Shown here in pieces: positions 26,765-34,907 of a stretch of DNA of 64,000 bases. Source of the stretch: an uncultured Polaribacter sp. (GTDB lineage Bacteria > Bacteroidota > Bacteroidia > Flavobacteriales > Flavobacteriaceae). Position 1 is the first letter of the stretch, and each line of letters begins with the position of its first letter. The stretch spans positions 310,001 to 374,000 of the forward strand of contig NZ_CANMFI010000001.1 of NCBI RefSeq assembly GCF_947497125.1. The letters run 5' to 3'. The notes under the pieces are model-generated. The model had not been told where the DNA came from and did no database searches. It saw only the letters and a list, made by a program, of their open reading frames with translations. The position numbers and the translations under genes were made by a program.

Positions 26765-28060
26765 ATGAAAAAAACATTATATAGTTTGCTATTTTTCTTC
26801 TTAGTAGGAAATAGTATAGCGCAGCAAACACCAGCAGATACACAAACAATGCCATTTTCTATTGAAGGTGCAACAGCACATTTAGGAAACGGAAAAGTAA
26901 TAGAGAACTCATTAATTATATTTAGTGATGGGAAACTTACGTTTGTAGGCTCTGCAATGAATAAAATTGCAAGACAAGGCACCATTATTGATGCCAAAAA
27001 CAAACACGTATATCCTGGATTTATTGCTACCAATGCCACTTTAGGTTTGGTAGAAATAGATGCCGTAAAAGCAAGTGATGATGAAGATGAAATTGGTCCA
27101 GTAAATCCGCATATTAGAAGTATTATTGCCTACAATGCAGAAAGTAAGGTAGTAGAATCTATGCGTCCGAATGGTGTTTTAATGGCACAAATTACTCCAA
27201 GAGGCGGTATTATTTCAGGTACTTCTTCTGTTGTACAATTAGATGCTTGGAACTGGGAAGATGCAGCCATAAAAACAGATGACGGAATTCATATGAATTG
27301 GCCAGGAAGTTTTAAGCGTGGTAGATGGTGGTTGGGTGAAGATCCGGCAATGAAACCAGACACAAAATATGCCGAAAACATCCAAGAGATAAAAGGTTAT
27401 TTAGAAAATGCTAAATTGTATCTATCAAACACCAATGTAGAAAAACATCTACCATACGAAGCTACTGCTGGCTTGTTTGATGGTTCTAAAAGATTGTATG
27501 TACATGTAGATGGTTTAAAAGAAATAACAGATGCAGTAACCATTGCAAAACAATTAGGAGTTAAAAAAGTTACCATTGTAAGAGCTGCAGAAGCAGATAA
27601 AGTAACAGAGCTATTAAAAAAGCACAATGTTTCTGTTATAATAAACAGACCTCATAGAAATCCTGATAATGAAGATGATGCTTATGATGCTTCTTATACA
27701 ATTGCAAAAACATTAAATGATGCCGGTATTGTGGTAAGTGTTGGTATGGAAGGGCAAATGGAGCGTATGAATACTAGAAATATTCCGTTTTACGCTGGTA
27801 CTTTTGCCGCTCACGGTTTAGAAAAAGAAGAAGCTGTAAAATTAATTACCCTAAATGCAGCTAAAATAATTGGTATAGATGCTTTTGCAGGTTCTTTGGA
27901 AGTTGGTAAAGATGCTACCCTATTTATTTCTGAAGGAGATGCATTAGAAATGACAGGAAACATTTTAACAGATGCATTTATTCAAGGAAGAAAAATTAGT
28001 TTAGAAACGCACCAAACAAAATTATGGAAACGTTATTCTAATAAATACAAGTCTAAGTAA
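26765..28060 (+). CDS. Secreted amidohydrolase-like protein lacking metal ligands
   Basis: A 431-aa protein with signal peptide MKKTLYSLLFFFLVGNSIAQQ. The composite beta-sandwich of amidohydrolases is visible at both ends (ATAHLGNGKVIENSLIIFSDGKLTFVG and GSLEVGKDATLFISEGDALEMTGNILTDAFIQGRKI). The usual DxHxH is replaced by PGFIATNATLG near residue 85, as in the N-terminal half of its neighbour. It resembles that degenerate half and may be a structural or regulatory partner of the active domain. Cotranscribed with the upstream gene (five-base gap). Confidence 0.85.
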   Translation: MKKTLYSLLFFFLVGNSIAQQTPADTQTMPFSIEGATAHLGNGKVIENSLIIFSDGKLTFVGSAMNKIARQGTIIDAKNKHVYPGFIATNATLGLVEIDAVKASDDEDEIGPVNPHIRSIIAYNAESKVVESMRPNGVLMAQITPRGGIISGTSSVVQLDAWNWEDAAIKTDDGIHMNWPGSFKRGRWWLGEDPAMKPDTKYAENIQEIKGYLENAKLYLSNTNVEKHLPYEATAGLFDGSKRLYVHVDGLKEITDAVTIAKQLGVKKVTIVRAAEADKVTELLKKHNVSVIINRPHRNPDNEDDAYDASYTIAKTLNDAGIVVSVGMEGQMERMNTRNIPFYAGTFAAHGLEKEEAVKLITLNAAKIIGIDAFAGSLEVGKDATLFISEGDALEMTGNILTDAFIQGRKISLETHQTKLWKRYSNKYKSK

Positions 28061-28073
28061 ATGTATTGAAAAT

Positions 28074-28110
28074 AAAAGTAAAGGCTCGCTATTTGCGAGC
28101 CTTTACTTTT
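28074..28110 (+). terminator. Terminator of the amidohydrolase pair
   Basis: Perfect 16-bp stem AAAAGTAAAGGCTCGC / GCGAGCCTTTACTTTT with a TATTT loop, directly followed by T residues, 13 bases after the stop codon. Confidence 0.92.
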
Positions 28111-28171
28111 TAAATGAAATAGACAGACAGTTAATACATGTTGTTAGTAGTAAAAAACACCAACAATTAGG

Positions 28172-28179
28172 TATATTTG
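28172..28179 (+). promoter_or_regulatory. -7 box immediately upstream of the SpoU methyltransferase gene
   Basis: TATATTTG, exact TAnnTTTG, ends five bases before the ATG at 28185. The predicted start of transcription coincides with the start codon, as for dnaB. Confidence 0.5.
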
Positions 28180-28184
28180 TGCTA

Positions 28185-28976
28185 ATGAAAGAAATTACAA
28201 GCACGCAGAACCCTTACATTAAAGACCTTTTAAAACTGCAGGAAAAAGCAAGAGAACGCAAAAAAAAAGGACTTTTTATTATTGAAGGAAAAAGAGAAAT
28301 ATCACTCGCAGTAACTGCAAATTATGTTTTTGATACTGTACTTTTTGTCCCAGATTTAATTACTGAACAAGAACTCTTAGCATTGTTTAACGAAAACGTA
28401 AATCGTATTGTAATTTCTAAAGAAGTCTATCAAAAAGTTGCTTATAGAGATTCTACGGAAGGCATTATTGCAGTTACAAAAACCAAAAACTTTGCACTAG
28501 ATCAAATCGTGTTTAACAACAAAAAACCATTAGTTTTAGTTGCAGAAGGCATTGAAAAACCTGGAAACCTTGGAGCACTTTTAAGAACTGCAGACGCAGC
28601 AAATGCAGATGCGGTATTTATTGCAAATCCAAAAACAGACGTTTACAATACAAATATTATTAGATCTAGCGTAGGATGTGTATTTACCAATCAAATCGGC
28701 ATTGGCACATCAGAAGAAATTGTAACCTTTTTACATGCAAACAATATCGCTATGTTTGCTACTACCTTGCAAAACTCAAATCCCTATTTTAAAGAAGATT
28801 ATACCAAGGCAACTGCTATTGTAGTTGGTACAGAAGCAACAGGTTTAACTACTATTTTTAGAGAAAAAGCAACTCAAAATATAAACATACCAATGCAAGG
28901 CAAAATAGATTCTATGAATGTATCTGTTGCTGCAGCTATTGTTTTGTTTGAAGCAAAAAGACAACGCGGTTTTTAA
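28185..28976 (+). CDS. TrmH/SpoU family RNA 2'-O-methyltransferase
   Basis: A 263-aa protein if started at ATG 28185 (MKEITSTQNPYIKDLLKLQEKARERKKKGLFIIEG); the GTG two codons earlier in the ORF track overlaps the -7 box and is unlikely. The N-terminal substrate-binding domain is followed by the SPOUT knot: motif 1 LVLVAEGIEKPGNLGALLRTADAANAD, motif 2 AIVVGTEATGLT and motif 3 IPMQGKIDSMNVSVAAAIVLFEAKRQR. It methylates a 2'-OH on rRNA or tRNA using SAM; the target nucleotide cannot be named from sequence. Confidence 0.9.
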   Translation: MKEITSTQNPYIKDLLKLQEKARERKKKGLFIIEGKREISLAVTANYVFDTVLFVPDLITEQELLALFNENVNRIVISKEVYQKVAYRDSTEGIIAVTKTKNFALDQIVFNNKKPLVLVAEGIEKPGNLGALLRTADAANADAVFIANPKTDVYNTNIIRSSVGCVFTNQIGIGTSEEIVTFLHANNIAMFATTLQNSNPYFKEDYTKATAIVVGTEATGLTTIFREKATQNINIPMQGKIDSMNVSVAAAIVLFEAKRQRGF

Positions 28977-29000
28977 ACAAAACCCAAACAATAGTCGTAT

Positions 29001-29014
29001 TATTTTCGCGAAAA
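29001..29014 (+). promoter_or_regulatory. -7-like box overlapping a 12-bp palindrome upstream of ppgK
   Basis: TATTTTCG (29001-29008), a TAnnTTYG box, overlaps the perfect palindrome TTTTCGCGAAAA (29003-29014), 47 bases upstream of the ppgK ATG. A protein bound to the palindrome would cover the promoter. Confidence 0.35.
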
Positions 29015-29060
29015 ATTGTAAATTGTATGCGAACACCTCATATAAAGTAACGTAGAGAAA

Positions 29061-29807
29061 ATGAAAATGTTAGGAATAGATATTGGTGGTTCTGGTATAA
29101 AAGGAGCCATTGTAAATACAAAGACAGGAGCTTTATTGTCTGATAGATTTAGAATAGAAACACCAAAACCTGCTACACCAGAAGCTGTTGCCAAAGTAAT
29201 ACAAGAAATGGTTACTCATTTTAATTGGAAAAAAGCTGTGGGTTGTAGTTTTCCTACTACAATTGTAGATGGTAAATGCATACATTCAGGAAATTTAAGC
29301 GAAAAATGGCTACATGTAAAAGTAGACAAGTTGTTTAAAAAAGAATGCAACTTACCTTTTTACATTAGCAATGATGCAGATTTAGCTGGTTTGGCTGAAG
29401 TTAGTTTAGGAGCTGCAAAAAAAGAAAAAGGAGTTGTAATTGTAATTACAATTGGCACAGGCATTGGTTCTGGCTTATTTTATAATGGTAAATTAATTCC
29501 GAATCTAGAAATAGGTAAAATGCTACATTCAAACGGTAAAATTATTGAGCTTTATACTGCAGATTCTGTAAGAAAAAAAGAAGGTTTAAAATTGGCGGAA
29601 TGGGCAAAAAGATTTGACAATCTTTTAGAATATATTAGAGTTGTGTACACACCCAGTTTAATTGTGTTAGGTGGTGGTATTAGTAAAAAATTCGATAATT
29701 TTAAACAACACCTAACCACAGATGTAAAAGTAAAAGTTGCTAAATTTAAAAACAATGCAGGCATTATTGGTGCTGCAATGCATGCTGCTAATAATTCTAA
29801 AAAGTAA
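29061..29807 (+). CDS. ppgK: Polyphosphate glucokinase (ROK family)
   Basis: A 248-aa cytosolic kinase expected to phosphorylate glucose with polyphosphate (and possibly ATP). The phosphate-binding loop LGIDIGGSGIKGAIV, the sugar-binding ISNDADLAGLAEVSLGAAK and the second phosphate loop VIVITIGTGIGSGLFYNGKLIPNLEIG match the polyphosphate glucokinase branch of ROK proteins. The classical ROK zinc motif (CGRxGCxE) is absent, as is normal for this branch. ATG at 29061 and ATG at 29067 are both possible starts. Confidence 0.88.
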   Translation: MKMLGIDIGGSGIKGAIVNTKTGALLSDRFRIETPKPATPEAVAKVIQEMVTHFNWKKAVGCSFPTTIVDGKCIHSGNLSEKWLHVKVDKLFKKECNLPFYISNDADLAGLAEVSLGAAKKEKGVVIVITIGTGIGSGLFYNGKLIPNLEIGKMLHSNGKIIELYTADSVRKKEGLKLAEWAKRFDNLLEYIRVVYTPSLIVLGGGISKKFDNFKQHLTTDVKVKVAKFKNNAGIIGAAMHAANNSKK

Positions 29808-29926
29808 TTTTATCTAAAATTAGATTACACCCTTCATTTAGCTATAAATATTTTTAAATGATAATCTTTGTAAGTTATCATTCTTATTGTTAATTTCACT
29901 TTATCATATACTAACAAACATTTCAC

Positions 29927-32146
29927 TTGAATTACACAGCAACAATAGAAGAAGAAAACAAGGAAATAGCAAATCGATACAAAGATTTACTGAAAGGCAC
30001 CTATGAGATTTTATCAAAGGAAGATAAAGAACTGATAAGAAAAGCCTTCGATATTGCTGTAGATGCACATGCAGATCAACGAAGAAAAACAGGAGAACCA
30101 TATATATATCATCCTATTGCTGTTGCCAAAATAGTAGCATATGAAATAGGTTTAGATGCAGTCTCTATTGCATCTGCACTTTTACATGATGTTGTAGAAG
30201 ATACCTCCTACACCATTGAAGATATGGAGCGTTTATTTGGTGAAACGATTGCTAAAATTGTCAATGGTTTAACCAAAATTTCAAGACTAAATAAAGAACA
30301 AGACGCATCTATACAAGCCGAAAATTTTAGAAAAATGCTTTTGACATTAAATGATGATGTTCGAGTTATCTTGATAAAAATTGCAGATCGGCTTCATAAC
30401 ATGCAGACCATGGATGCCATGCCTGCATATAAACAAGTTAAAATAGCCTCTGAAACCCTTTATATTTATGCTCCTTTAGCACATAGACTTGGGTTGTATA
30501 ATATTAAAACATCTTTAGAGGATTTAGGTTTAAAATATACAGAACCAGAAGCATATTACGGAATTTTAAGTAAAATTAAAGAAAGTAAAGAAGATCAAAA
30601 TAAATACCTAGCTAGTTTCGAAGAAACTTTAAAAGCAGGCTTAGATAAAGAAAATTTTGATTACGAAATAAAAGGACGATTTAAATCTATTTATTCTATT
30701 AGAAGAAAGATGATTCGTCAGAATGTAACTTTTGATGAAGTATATGACAAATATGCCATTCGAATTATTTACAATACAAAATCGAATGATGATAAATTTG
30801 ATGCTTGGAAAATTTATACCATTGTAACCGATTACTTTAAACCCAATCCCTCTCGATTAAGAGATTGGATTTCTCAACCAAAATCTACAGGGTATGAAGC
30901 CCTACATATAACAGTTGTAGGACCTGGCTCTGAATGGGTTGAAGTTCAGATTCGTTCTAATAGAATGAATGAAATAGCAGAAAAAGGGTATGCAGCTCAT
31001 TTTAAATACAAACAAGTTGCCAGTAATGAAAATGGTCTAGAAGATTGGCTAAATAAGCTTAAAGAAACCTTAGAAACTCAATCTTTAAATGCTGTAGATT
31101 TTGTAGAGAATTTTAAATTAAACCTATATTCTAAAGAAATTTATGTTTTTACACCTAAAGGGGATTTAAAATCTTTACCTAAAAATGCAACAGCATTAGA
31201 TTTTGCTTTTTCGATACATACAGATGTTGGTTTAAAATGTAGAGGAGCTAAAGTAAACGGAAAGTTAATGCCTTTAAGTCATCAACTTAAGAGTGGTGAT
31301 CAGATAGAAGTAATTACTACAACCAATAATAAACCTAACTCTAGATGGTTAGATTTTGTAATAACCGCAAGAGCTAAAGCAAAAATTAGAACCGCATTAA
31401 AAGAAGAAGAAAAAGCTATTTCTATTGAAGGAAAAGCAATTTTATTAAGAAAATTGCGTCATCTAAAAATTACTTTTAATGAAAAAGTAACCAATGAATT
31501 GGTTAATTACTTTAAGTTAAAAACAAGTTTCGATCTATTTTTTAGAATTGGTAATGGCGCAATAGACAACACACATTTAAAGGCATTTGTATCGCAACGA
31601 AATAGTAAGTTGATAAATTTCTTTAAAACAAAATTAAGAAAAAATACGGCTGTTAAAGAAGTAATTGACACCGAAGAAGTAAATTTTAAGTATGACGATT
31701 TAGTTTTTGGTAGAGAAGAAGAAAAATTAGACTATAAATTTTCTAAGTGCTGTAATGCAATACCAGGAGATAAAGTTTTTGGTTTTTTAACTATAAATGA
31801 CGGAATTAAGGTTCATAAAACGAATTGTCCGAATGCAATTTCTTTACAATCTAATTATGCTTACAGAATCATGCAAGCAAAATGGATAGACTCTACAAAA
31901 CAGGATTTTAAAGTTATCATACATATTTCTGGAGTTGATAACCAAGGTATGGCAAATGACGTTACAAAAACAATTTCTAACAATATGGGAGTTTTTATTC
32001 ACAGTATTAACATTGCAGGTAACGAAGGTGTTTTTGATGGAAAAATATCTATAAGTGTTAAAAACAGTACTCAGTTAGACAAATTGATTAAAAGCCTTTC
32101 TAAGATAGAAGGAATGAAAAAAGTAGAACGTGTTAATACTTTGTAA
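29927..32146 (+). CDS. rel: Bifunctional (p)ppGpp synthetase/hydrolase, RelA/SpoT family
   Basis: Makes and degrades the stringent-response alarmone. The start is TTG (29927); no in-frame ATG precedes the HD domain. The hydrolase is intact (RRKTGEPYIYHPIAVAKIV; SALLHDVVEDT with HD at about 87-88), as is the synthetase (YAIRIIYNTK; RLRDWISQPKSTGYEALHITVVGPGSEWVEVQIRS; AEKGYAAHFKYK). TGS follows (IYVFTPKGDLKSLPKNATALDFAFSIHTDVG), then the CC domain (YKFSKCCNAIPGDKVFGF, HKTNCPNA) and ACT. Length 739 aa is normal for a single Rel. A 7-bp inverted repeat (29858-29864, 29875-29881) lies in its upstream region. Confidence 0.95.
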   Translation: MNYTATIEEENKEIANRYKDLLKGTYEILSKEDKELIRKAFDIAVDAHADQRRKTGEPYIYHPIAVAKIVAYEIGLDAVSIASALLHDVVEDTSYTIEDMERLFGETIAKIVNGLTKISRLNKEQDASIQAENFRKMLLTLNDDVRVILIKIADRLHNMQTMDAMPAYKQVKIASETLYIYAPLAHRLGLYNIKTSLEDLGLKYTEPEAYYGILSKIKESKEDQNKYLASFEETLKAGLDKENFDYEIKGRFKSIYSIRRKMIRQNVTFDEVYDKYAIRIIYNTKSNDDKFDAWKIYTIVTDYFKPNPSRLRDWISQPKSTGYEALHITVVGPGSEWVEVQIRSNRMNEIAEKGYAAHFKYKQVASNENGLEDWLNKLKETLETQSLNAVDFVENFKLNLYSKEIYVFTPKGDLKSLPKNATALDFAFSIHTDVGLKCRGAKVNGKLMPLSHQLKSGDQIEVITTTNNKPNSRWLDFVITARAKAKIRTALKEEEKAISIEGKAILLRKLRHLKITFNEKVTNELVNYFKLKTSFDLFFRIGNGAIDNTHLKAFVSQRNSKLINFFKTKLRKNTAVKEVIDTEEVNFKYDDLVFGREEEKLDYKFSKCCNAIPGDKVFGFLTINDGIKVHKTNCPNAISLQSNYAYRIMQAKWIDSTKQDFKVIIHISGVDNQGMANDVTKTISNNMGVFIHSINIAGNEGVFDGKISISVKNSTQLDKLIKSLSKIEGMKKVERVNTL

Positions 32147-32187
32147 ATATCATTTGATAAAAGTATTTTTTAATTCAGAAATAACTG

Positions 32188-32195
32188 TAAATTTG
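32188..32195 (+). promoter_or_regulatory. -7 box for fur-purA
   Basis: TAAATTTG, exact TAnnTTTG, 23 bases upstream of the ATG at 32219. No clear TTG at the -33 spacing. Confidence 0.45.
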
Positions 32196-32218
32196 TTTTT
32201 TTGTAAAATCATTTATAA

Positions 32219-32698
32219 ATGAGTAATTCTCTTGAAAATCAAGAAATAGTAAAAAAAGTTTTCACTAGCTATTTAGAAGAAAAAAAGCATAGAAAAACAC
32301 CCGAACGTTACGCTATACTTCAAGAAATTTATGTAGCCGATGAACATTTTGATATCGAATCTCTTTATATCAAAATGAAAAATAAAAACTACCGCGTTAG
32401 TAGGGCTACACTCTACAATACAATTGACTTACTTTTAGATTGTGGATTGGTTAGAAAACACCAATTTGATGGACAATCGATGGCTCGATATGAAAAAAGT
32501 TATTTTGATAAAAATCACGATCATGTAATATTTACAGATTCTGGAGATGTAAAAGAGTTTTGCGACCCTAGAATTCAAATTATCAAAAAAACAATTGAAG
32601 AAATTTTTGATATCGACATACATAGCCATTCGCTATATTTTTACGGAACAAAAAAAAACACAACAGAAAATAACAACACAACAGAAAATAACAACTAA
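32219..32698 (+). CDS. fur: Fur-family transcriptional regulator lacking the CxxC zinc motif
   Basis: A 159-aa metal-responsive repressor. The winged-helix domain ([58 protein letters not shown]) is canonical. The dimerisation domain aligns as [21 protein letters not shown] where typical Fur has HDHLICLDCGKVIEF, so both cysteines of the first CxxC pair are replaced (Phe and Ser). The His residues of the regulatory metal site (HFDIE, RKH, NHDH) remain. The C terminus is an Asn/Thr/Glu tail made by an 18-bp tandem repeat. The stop overlaps the purA start (TAATG). Whether it senses Fe, Zn, Mn or peroxide is open. Confidence 0.85.
   Translation: MSNSLENQEIVKKVFTSYLEEKKHRKTPERYAILQEIYVADEHFDIESLYIKMKNKNYRVSRATLYNTIDLLLDCGLVRKHQFDGQSMARYEKSYFDKNHDHVIFTDSGDVKEFCDPRIQIIKKTIEEIFDIDIHSHSLYFYGTKKNTTENNNTTENNN
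32657..32692 (+). repeat. Two tandem 18-bp repeats at the 3' end of fur
   Basis: The 18-mer AACACAACAGAAAATAAC occurs twice back to back, encoding NTTENN twice just before the fur stop. The unit is in frame, so copy-number change would only alter tail length. Confidence 0.85.
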
Positions 32699-33969
32699 TG
32701 GCTGTAGATTTATTATTAGGATTACAATGGGGAGATGAAGGAAAAGGAAAAATTGTAGACGTACTTACAAAAAATTATGACATCATTGCACGTTTTCAGG
32801 GCGGGCCAAATGCAGGTCATACTTTAATTTTTGATGGTCGTAAACATGTTTTACATACAATACCTTCCGGAATTTTTCATAAAACAGCTTTAAATGTTGT
32901 TGGTAACGGTGTTGTAATAGACCCTGTTATCTTTAAAAAAGAATTAGAAAACTTAGACAAACATAAAATTGATTATACTTCTAAATTACTAATTTCTAGA
33001 AAAGCACATTTAATTTTACCAACACACCGTTTGTTAGATGCCGCTTCTGAAACCTCTAAAGGTAAAGCAAAAATTGGCTCTACATTAAAAGGAATTGGTC
33101 CAACGTACATGGATAAAACCGGAAGAAATGGAATGCGTGTTGGAGATTTAGAATTAGAGAATTGGAAAGATAAGTATGATGCTTTAACTGCAAAGCACAT
33201 TAAAATGCTTGAATTTTTTGATGTACAAGTTGAATATGATTTAAAAGAGTTAGAAGCAGAATTTTGTAGAGGAATTGATAAATTAAGAACGCTTAAGTTT
33301 ATTGATAGTGAAGAATTTTTGAATCAAGCTATAAAAGATAAAAAAACAATTTTAGCAGAAGGTGCTCAAGGTTCTTTATTAGACATCGATTTTGGTACTT
33401 ATCCATTTGTTACATCATCTAACACTACTGCGGCAGGTGCTTGTACAGGTTTGGGTGTTGCACCAAATAGAATTGGCGAAGTTTTTGGTATTTTTAAAGC
33501 CTATACAACTCGTGTTGGTTCTGGCCCCTTCCCTACTGAGCTGTTTGATAAAGATGGTGAAGACATGGCAAGAATTGGTCATGAATTTGGAGCTACAACA
33601 GGAAGACCAAGAAGATGTGGTTGGCTAGATTTAGTTGCCCTAAAATATGCCGTAGATGTAAATGGGGTTACACAGTTAATGATGATGAAAGGTGATGTTT
33701 TATCAGGCTTTGATACTTTAAAAGTTTGTACTACTTACAACTATAAAGGAGAAGAAATCAGTCATCTTCCTTATAATATAGAACCAGAAAATGTAACAGT
33801 TAATTATACTGAATTTAAAGGTTGGGATGAAGATTTAACAAAAATGACATCAGCAGAACAACTGCCTAAAAACTTATTAGATTACGTTGCTTTTATTGAA
33901 AAGGAAACAGGTGTACCTGTATCAATTGTTTCTGTAGGACCAGACAGAAAACAAACAATAATTAGATAA
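32698..33969 (+). CDS. purA: Adenylosuccinate synthase
   Basis: GTP-dependent conversion of IMP and aspartate to adenylosuccinate in AMP synthesis. The N-terminal GTP loop LLLGLQWGDEGKGKIVDVL, the IMP/Mg segment IARFQGGPNAGHTLIF, the GSTLKGIGPTYMDKTGRNGMR region, the Asp-binding loop TTTGRPRRCGWLD and the final VSVGPDRKQTII are intact. Length 423 aa is normal. Translationally coupled to fur by TAATG and followed by a strong terminator. Confidence 0.97.
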   Translation: MAVDLLLGLQWGDEGKGKIVDVLTKNYDIIARFQGGPNAGHTLIFDGRKHVLHTIPSGIFHKTALNVVGNGVVIDPVIFKKELENLDKHKIDYTSKLLISRKAHLILPTHRLLDAASETSKGKAKIGSTLKGIGPTYMDKTGRNGMRVGDLELENWKDKYDALTAKHIKMLEFFDVQVEYDLKELEAEFCRGIDKLRTLKFIDSEEFLNQAIKDKKTILAEGAQGSLLDIDFGTYPFVTSSNTTAAGACTGLGVAPNRIGEVFGIFKAYTTRVGSGPFPTELFDKDGEDMARIGHEFGATTGRPRRCGWLDLVALKYAVDVNGVTQLMMMKGDVLSGFDTLKVCTTYNYKGEEISHLPYNIEPENVTVNYTEFKGWDEDLTKMTSAEQLPKNLLDYVAFIEKETGVPVSIVSVGPDRKQTIIR

Positions 33970-33990
33970 ATACTACTTACAACAAATAAT

Positions 33991-34025
33991 AAACGCCTTT
34001 TAAGAATTTTAAAAGGCGTTTTTTA
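33991..34025 (+). terminator. Terminator after purA
   Basis: Stem AAACGCCTTTT / AAAAGGCGTTT (33991-34001, 34011-34021) with a short loop and a T run after it, 21 bases past the purA stop. It also faces the convergent pssA gene. Confidence 0.9.
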
Positions 34026-34041
34026 TATAACTATTTTAAAA

Positions 34042-34794
34042 TTATTTATTTGCCGTTGGTTTGTTTGAAAATAAAGACATTACTACATACAAGGTAATAA
34101 TTAATGGTATAGAAACATATTTTAAAAAAAATACTAGTAAAAACGAAGCTAAAATAAATATGTATTTAACAAGGTTATTTTTTAAAGTATAGTCTTTAAA
34201 TTTTAGAGAAAATAAAGGGATTTCAGCGTTCATCAAATAAGTCAATAAAAAGGTTATACCAATTAAAAAATAATTATTTGAAATTAAATTTTGAACCATT
34301 ATAATTGTGGTATGCTCTTGAATTAGAGGTAAAGAAATTACAAATAAACTCATCGCTGGTGTTGGTAAGCCAATAAAAGAGTCTGTCTGTCTTGTGTCTA
34401 TATTAAATTTTGCCAGTCTATAACAAGCACCTAAAGTTAATAGTAAACCAATAATTTGAATAGAACTACTATTAAAAGTAAACCAGTCGTTTGTTACTGT
34501 ATTCTCTGCAAAAGAGCCAGAATTGCTGTTGTTTGCTATTAAATAAAACATAATAATTCCTGGTACTACCCCACTAGTTACCATGTCTGCCAAAGAATCT
34601 AATTGTTTACCTAGCTCACCAGAAACATTTAAAAGTCTTGCTGCAAAACCATCAAAAAAATCTAACAAAATACCAATAAGCACAAATAATCCTGCAGCAA
34701 CAAAGTTGTTTTGAACCGCAAATATTGTAGCAATTGTACCGCATAAAAGATTTCCTAATGTAATTAAATTCGGAATGTGTTTTTTTAGTGTCAT
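34042..34794 (-). CDS. pssA: CDP-diacylglycerol--serine O-phosphatidyltransferase (phosphatidylserine synthase)
   Basis: Inner-membrane enzyme leading to phosphatidylethanolamine. The ORF track begins at 34845, but MTLKKHIPNLITLGNLLCG at 34794 is the typical start, giving 250 aa. The CDP-alcohol phosphatidyltransferase signature DGFAARLLNVSGELGKQLDSLADM fits DG-xx-AR-x8-G-xxx-D-xxx-D exactly. About eight hydrophobic helices are seen. The DSLADMVTSGVVPGIIMF context favours PssA over phosphatidylglycerophosphate synthase. A TATTTTCG box lies at 34812-34819 on the minus strand. Confidence 0.88.
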   Translation of the reverse strand: MTLKKHIPNLITLGNLLCGTIATIFAVQNNFVAAGLFVLIGILLDFFDGFAARLLNVSGELGKQLDSLADMVTSGVVPGIIMFYLIANNSNSGSFAENTVTNDWFTFNSSSIQIIGLLLTLGACYRLAKFNIDTRQTDSFIGLPTPAMSLFVISLPLIQEHTTIIMVQNLISNNYFLIGITFLLTYLMNAEIPLFSLKFKDYTLKNNLVKYIFILASFLLVFFLKYVSIPLIITLYVVMSLFSNKPTANK

Positions 34795-34811
34795 ATCTAT
34801 TAATTGAACAG

Positions 34812-34819
34812 CGAAAATA
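34812..34819 (-). promoter_or_regulatory. -7-like box for pssA
   Basis: CGAAAATA on the plus strand reads TATTTTCG on the minus strand, a one-mismatch TAnnTTTG box, 17 bases upstream of the ATG at 34794. It supports the trimmed start, since it lies inside the longer ORF-track version. Confidence 0.4.
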
Positions 34820-34907
34820 AGAAATCCTATTTTGCTAGTTTTCAATAAACTGTTTTTTTTATCAATTAAAAAAAAAATCGTTACTTAGAGCACATCAAAC
34901 ACATACA

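Noticed and set aside
29805-29822. Inverted repeat TAATTTTA/TAAAATTA at the ppgK stop codon
   Set aside because: A/T-only stem with a 2-base loop and no T tract; expected often by chance at this composition.
29904-30101. Minus-strand 65-aa hydrophobic ORF over the rel start
   Set aside because: It is antisense to the conserved HD domain of Rel; shadow ORF.
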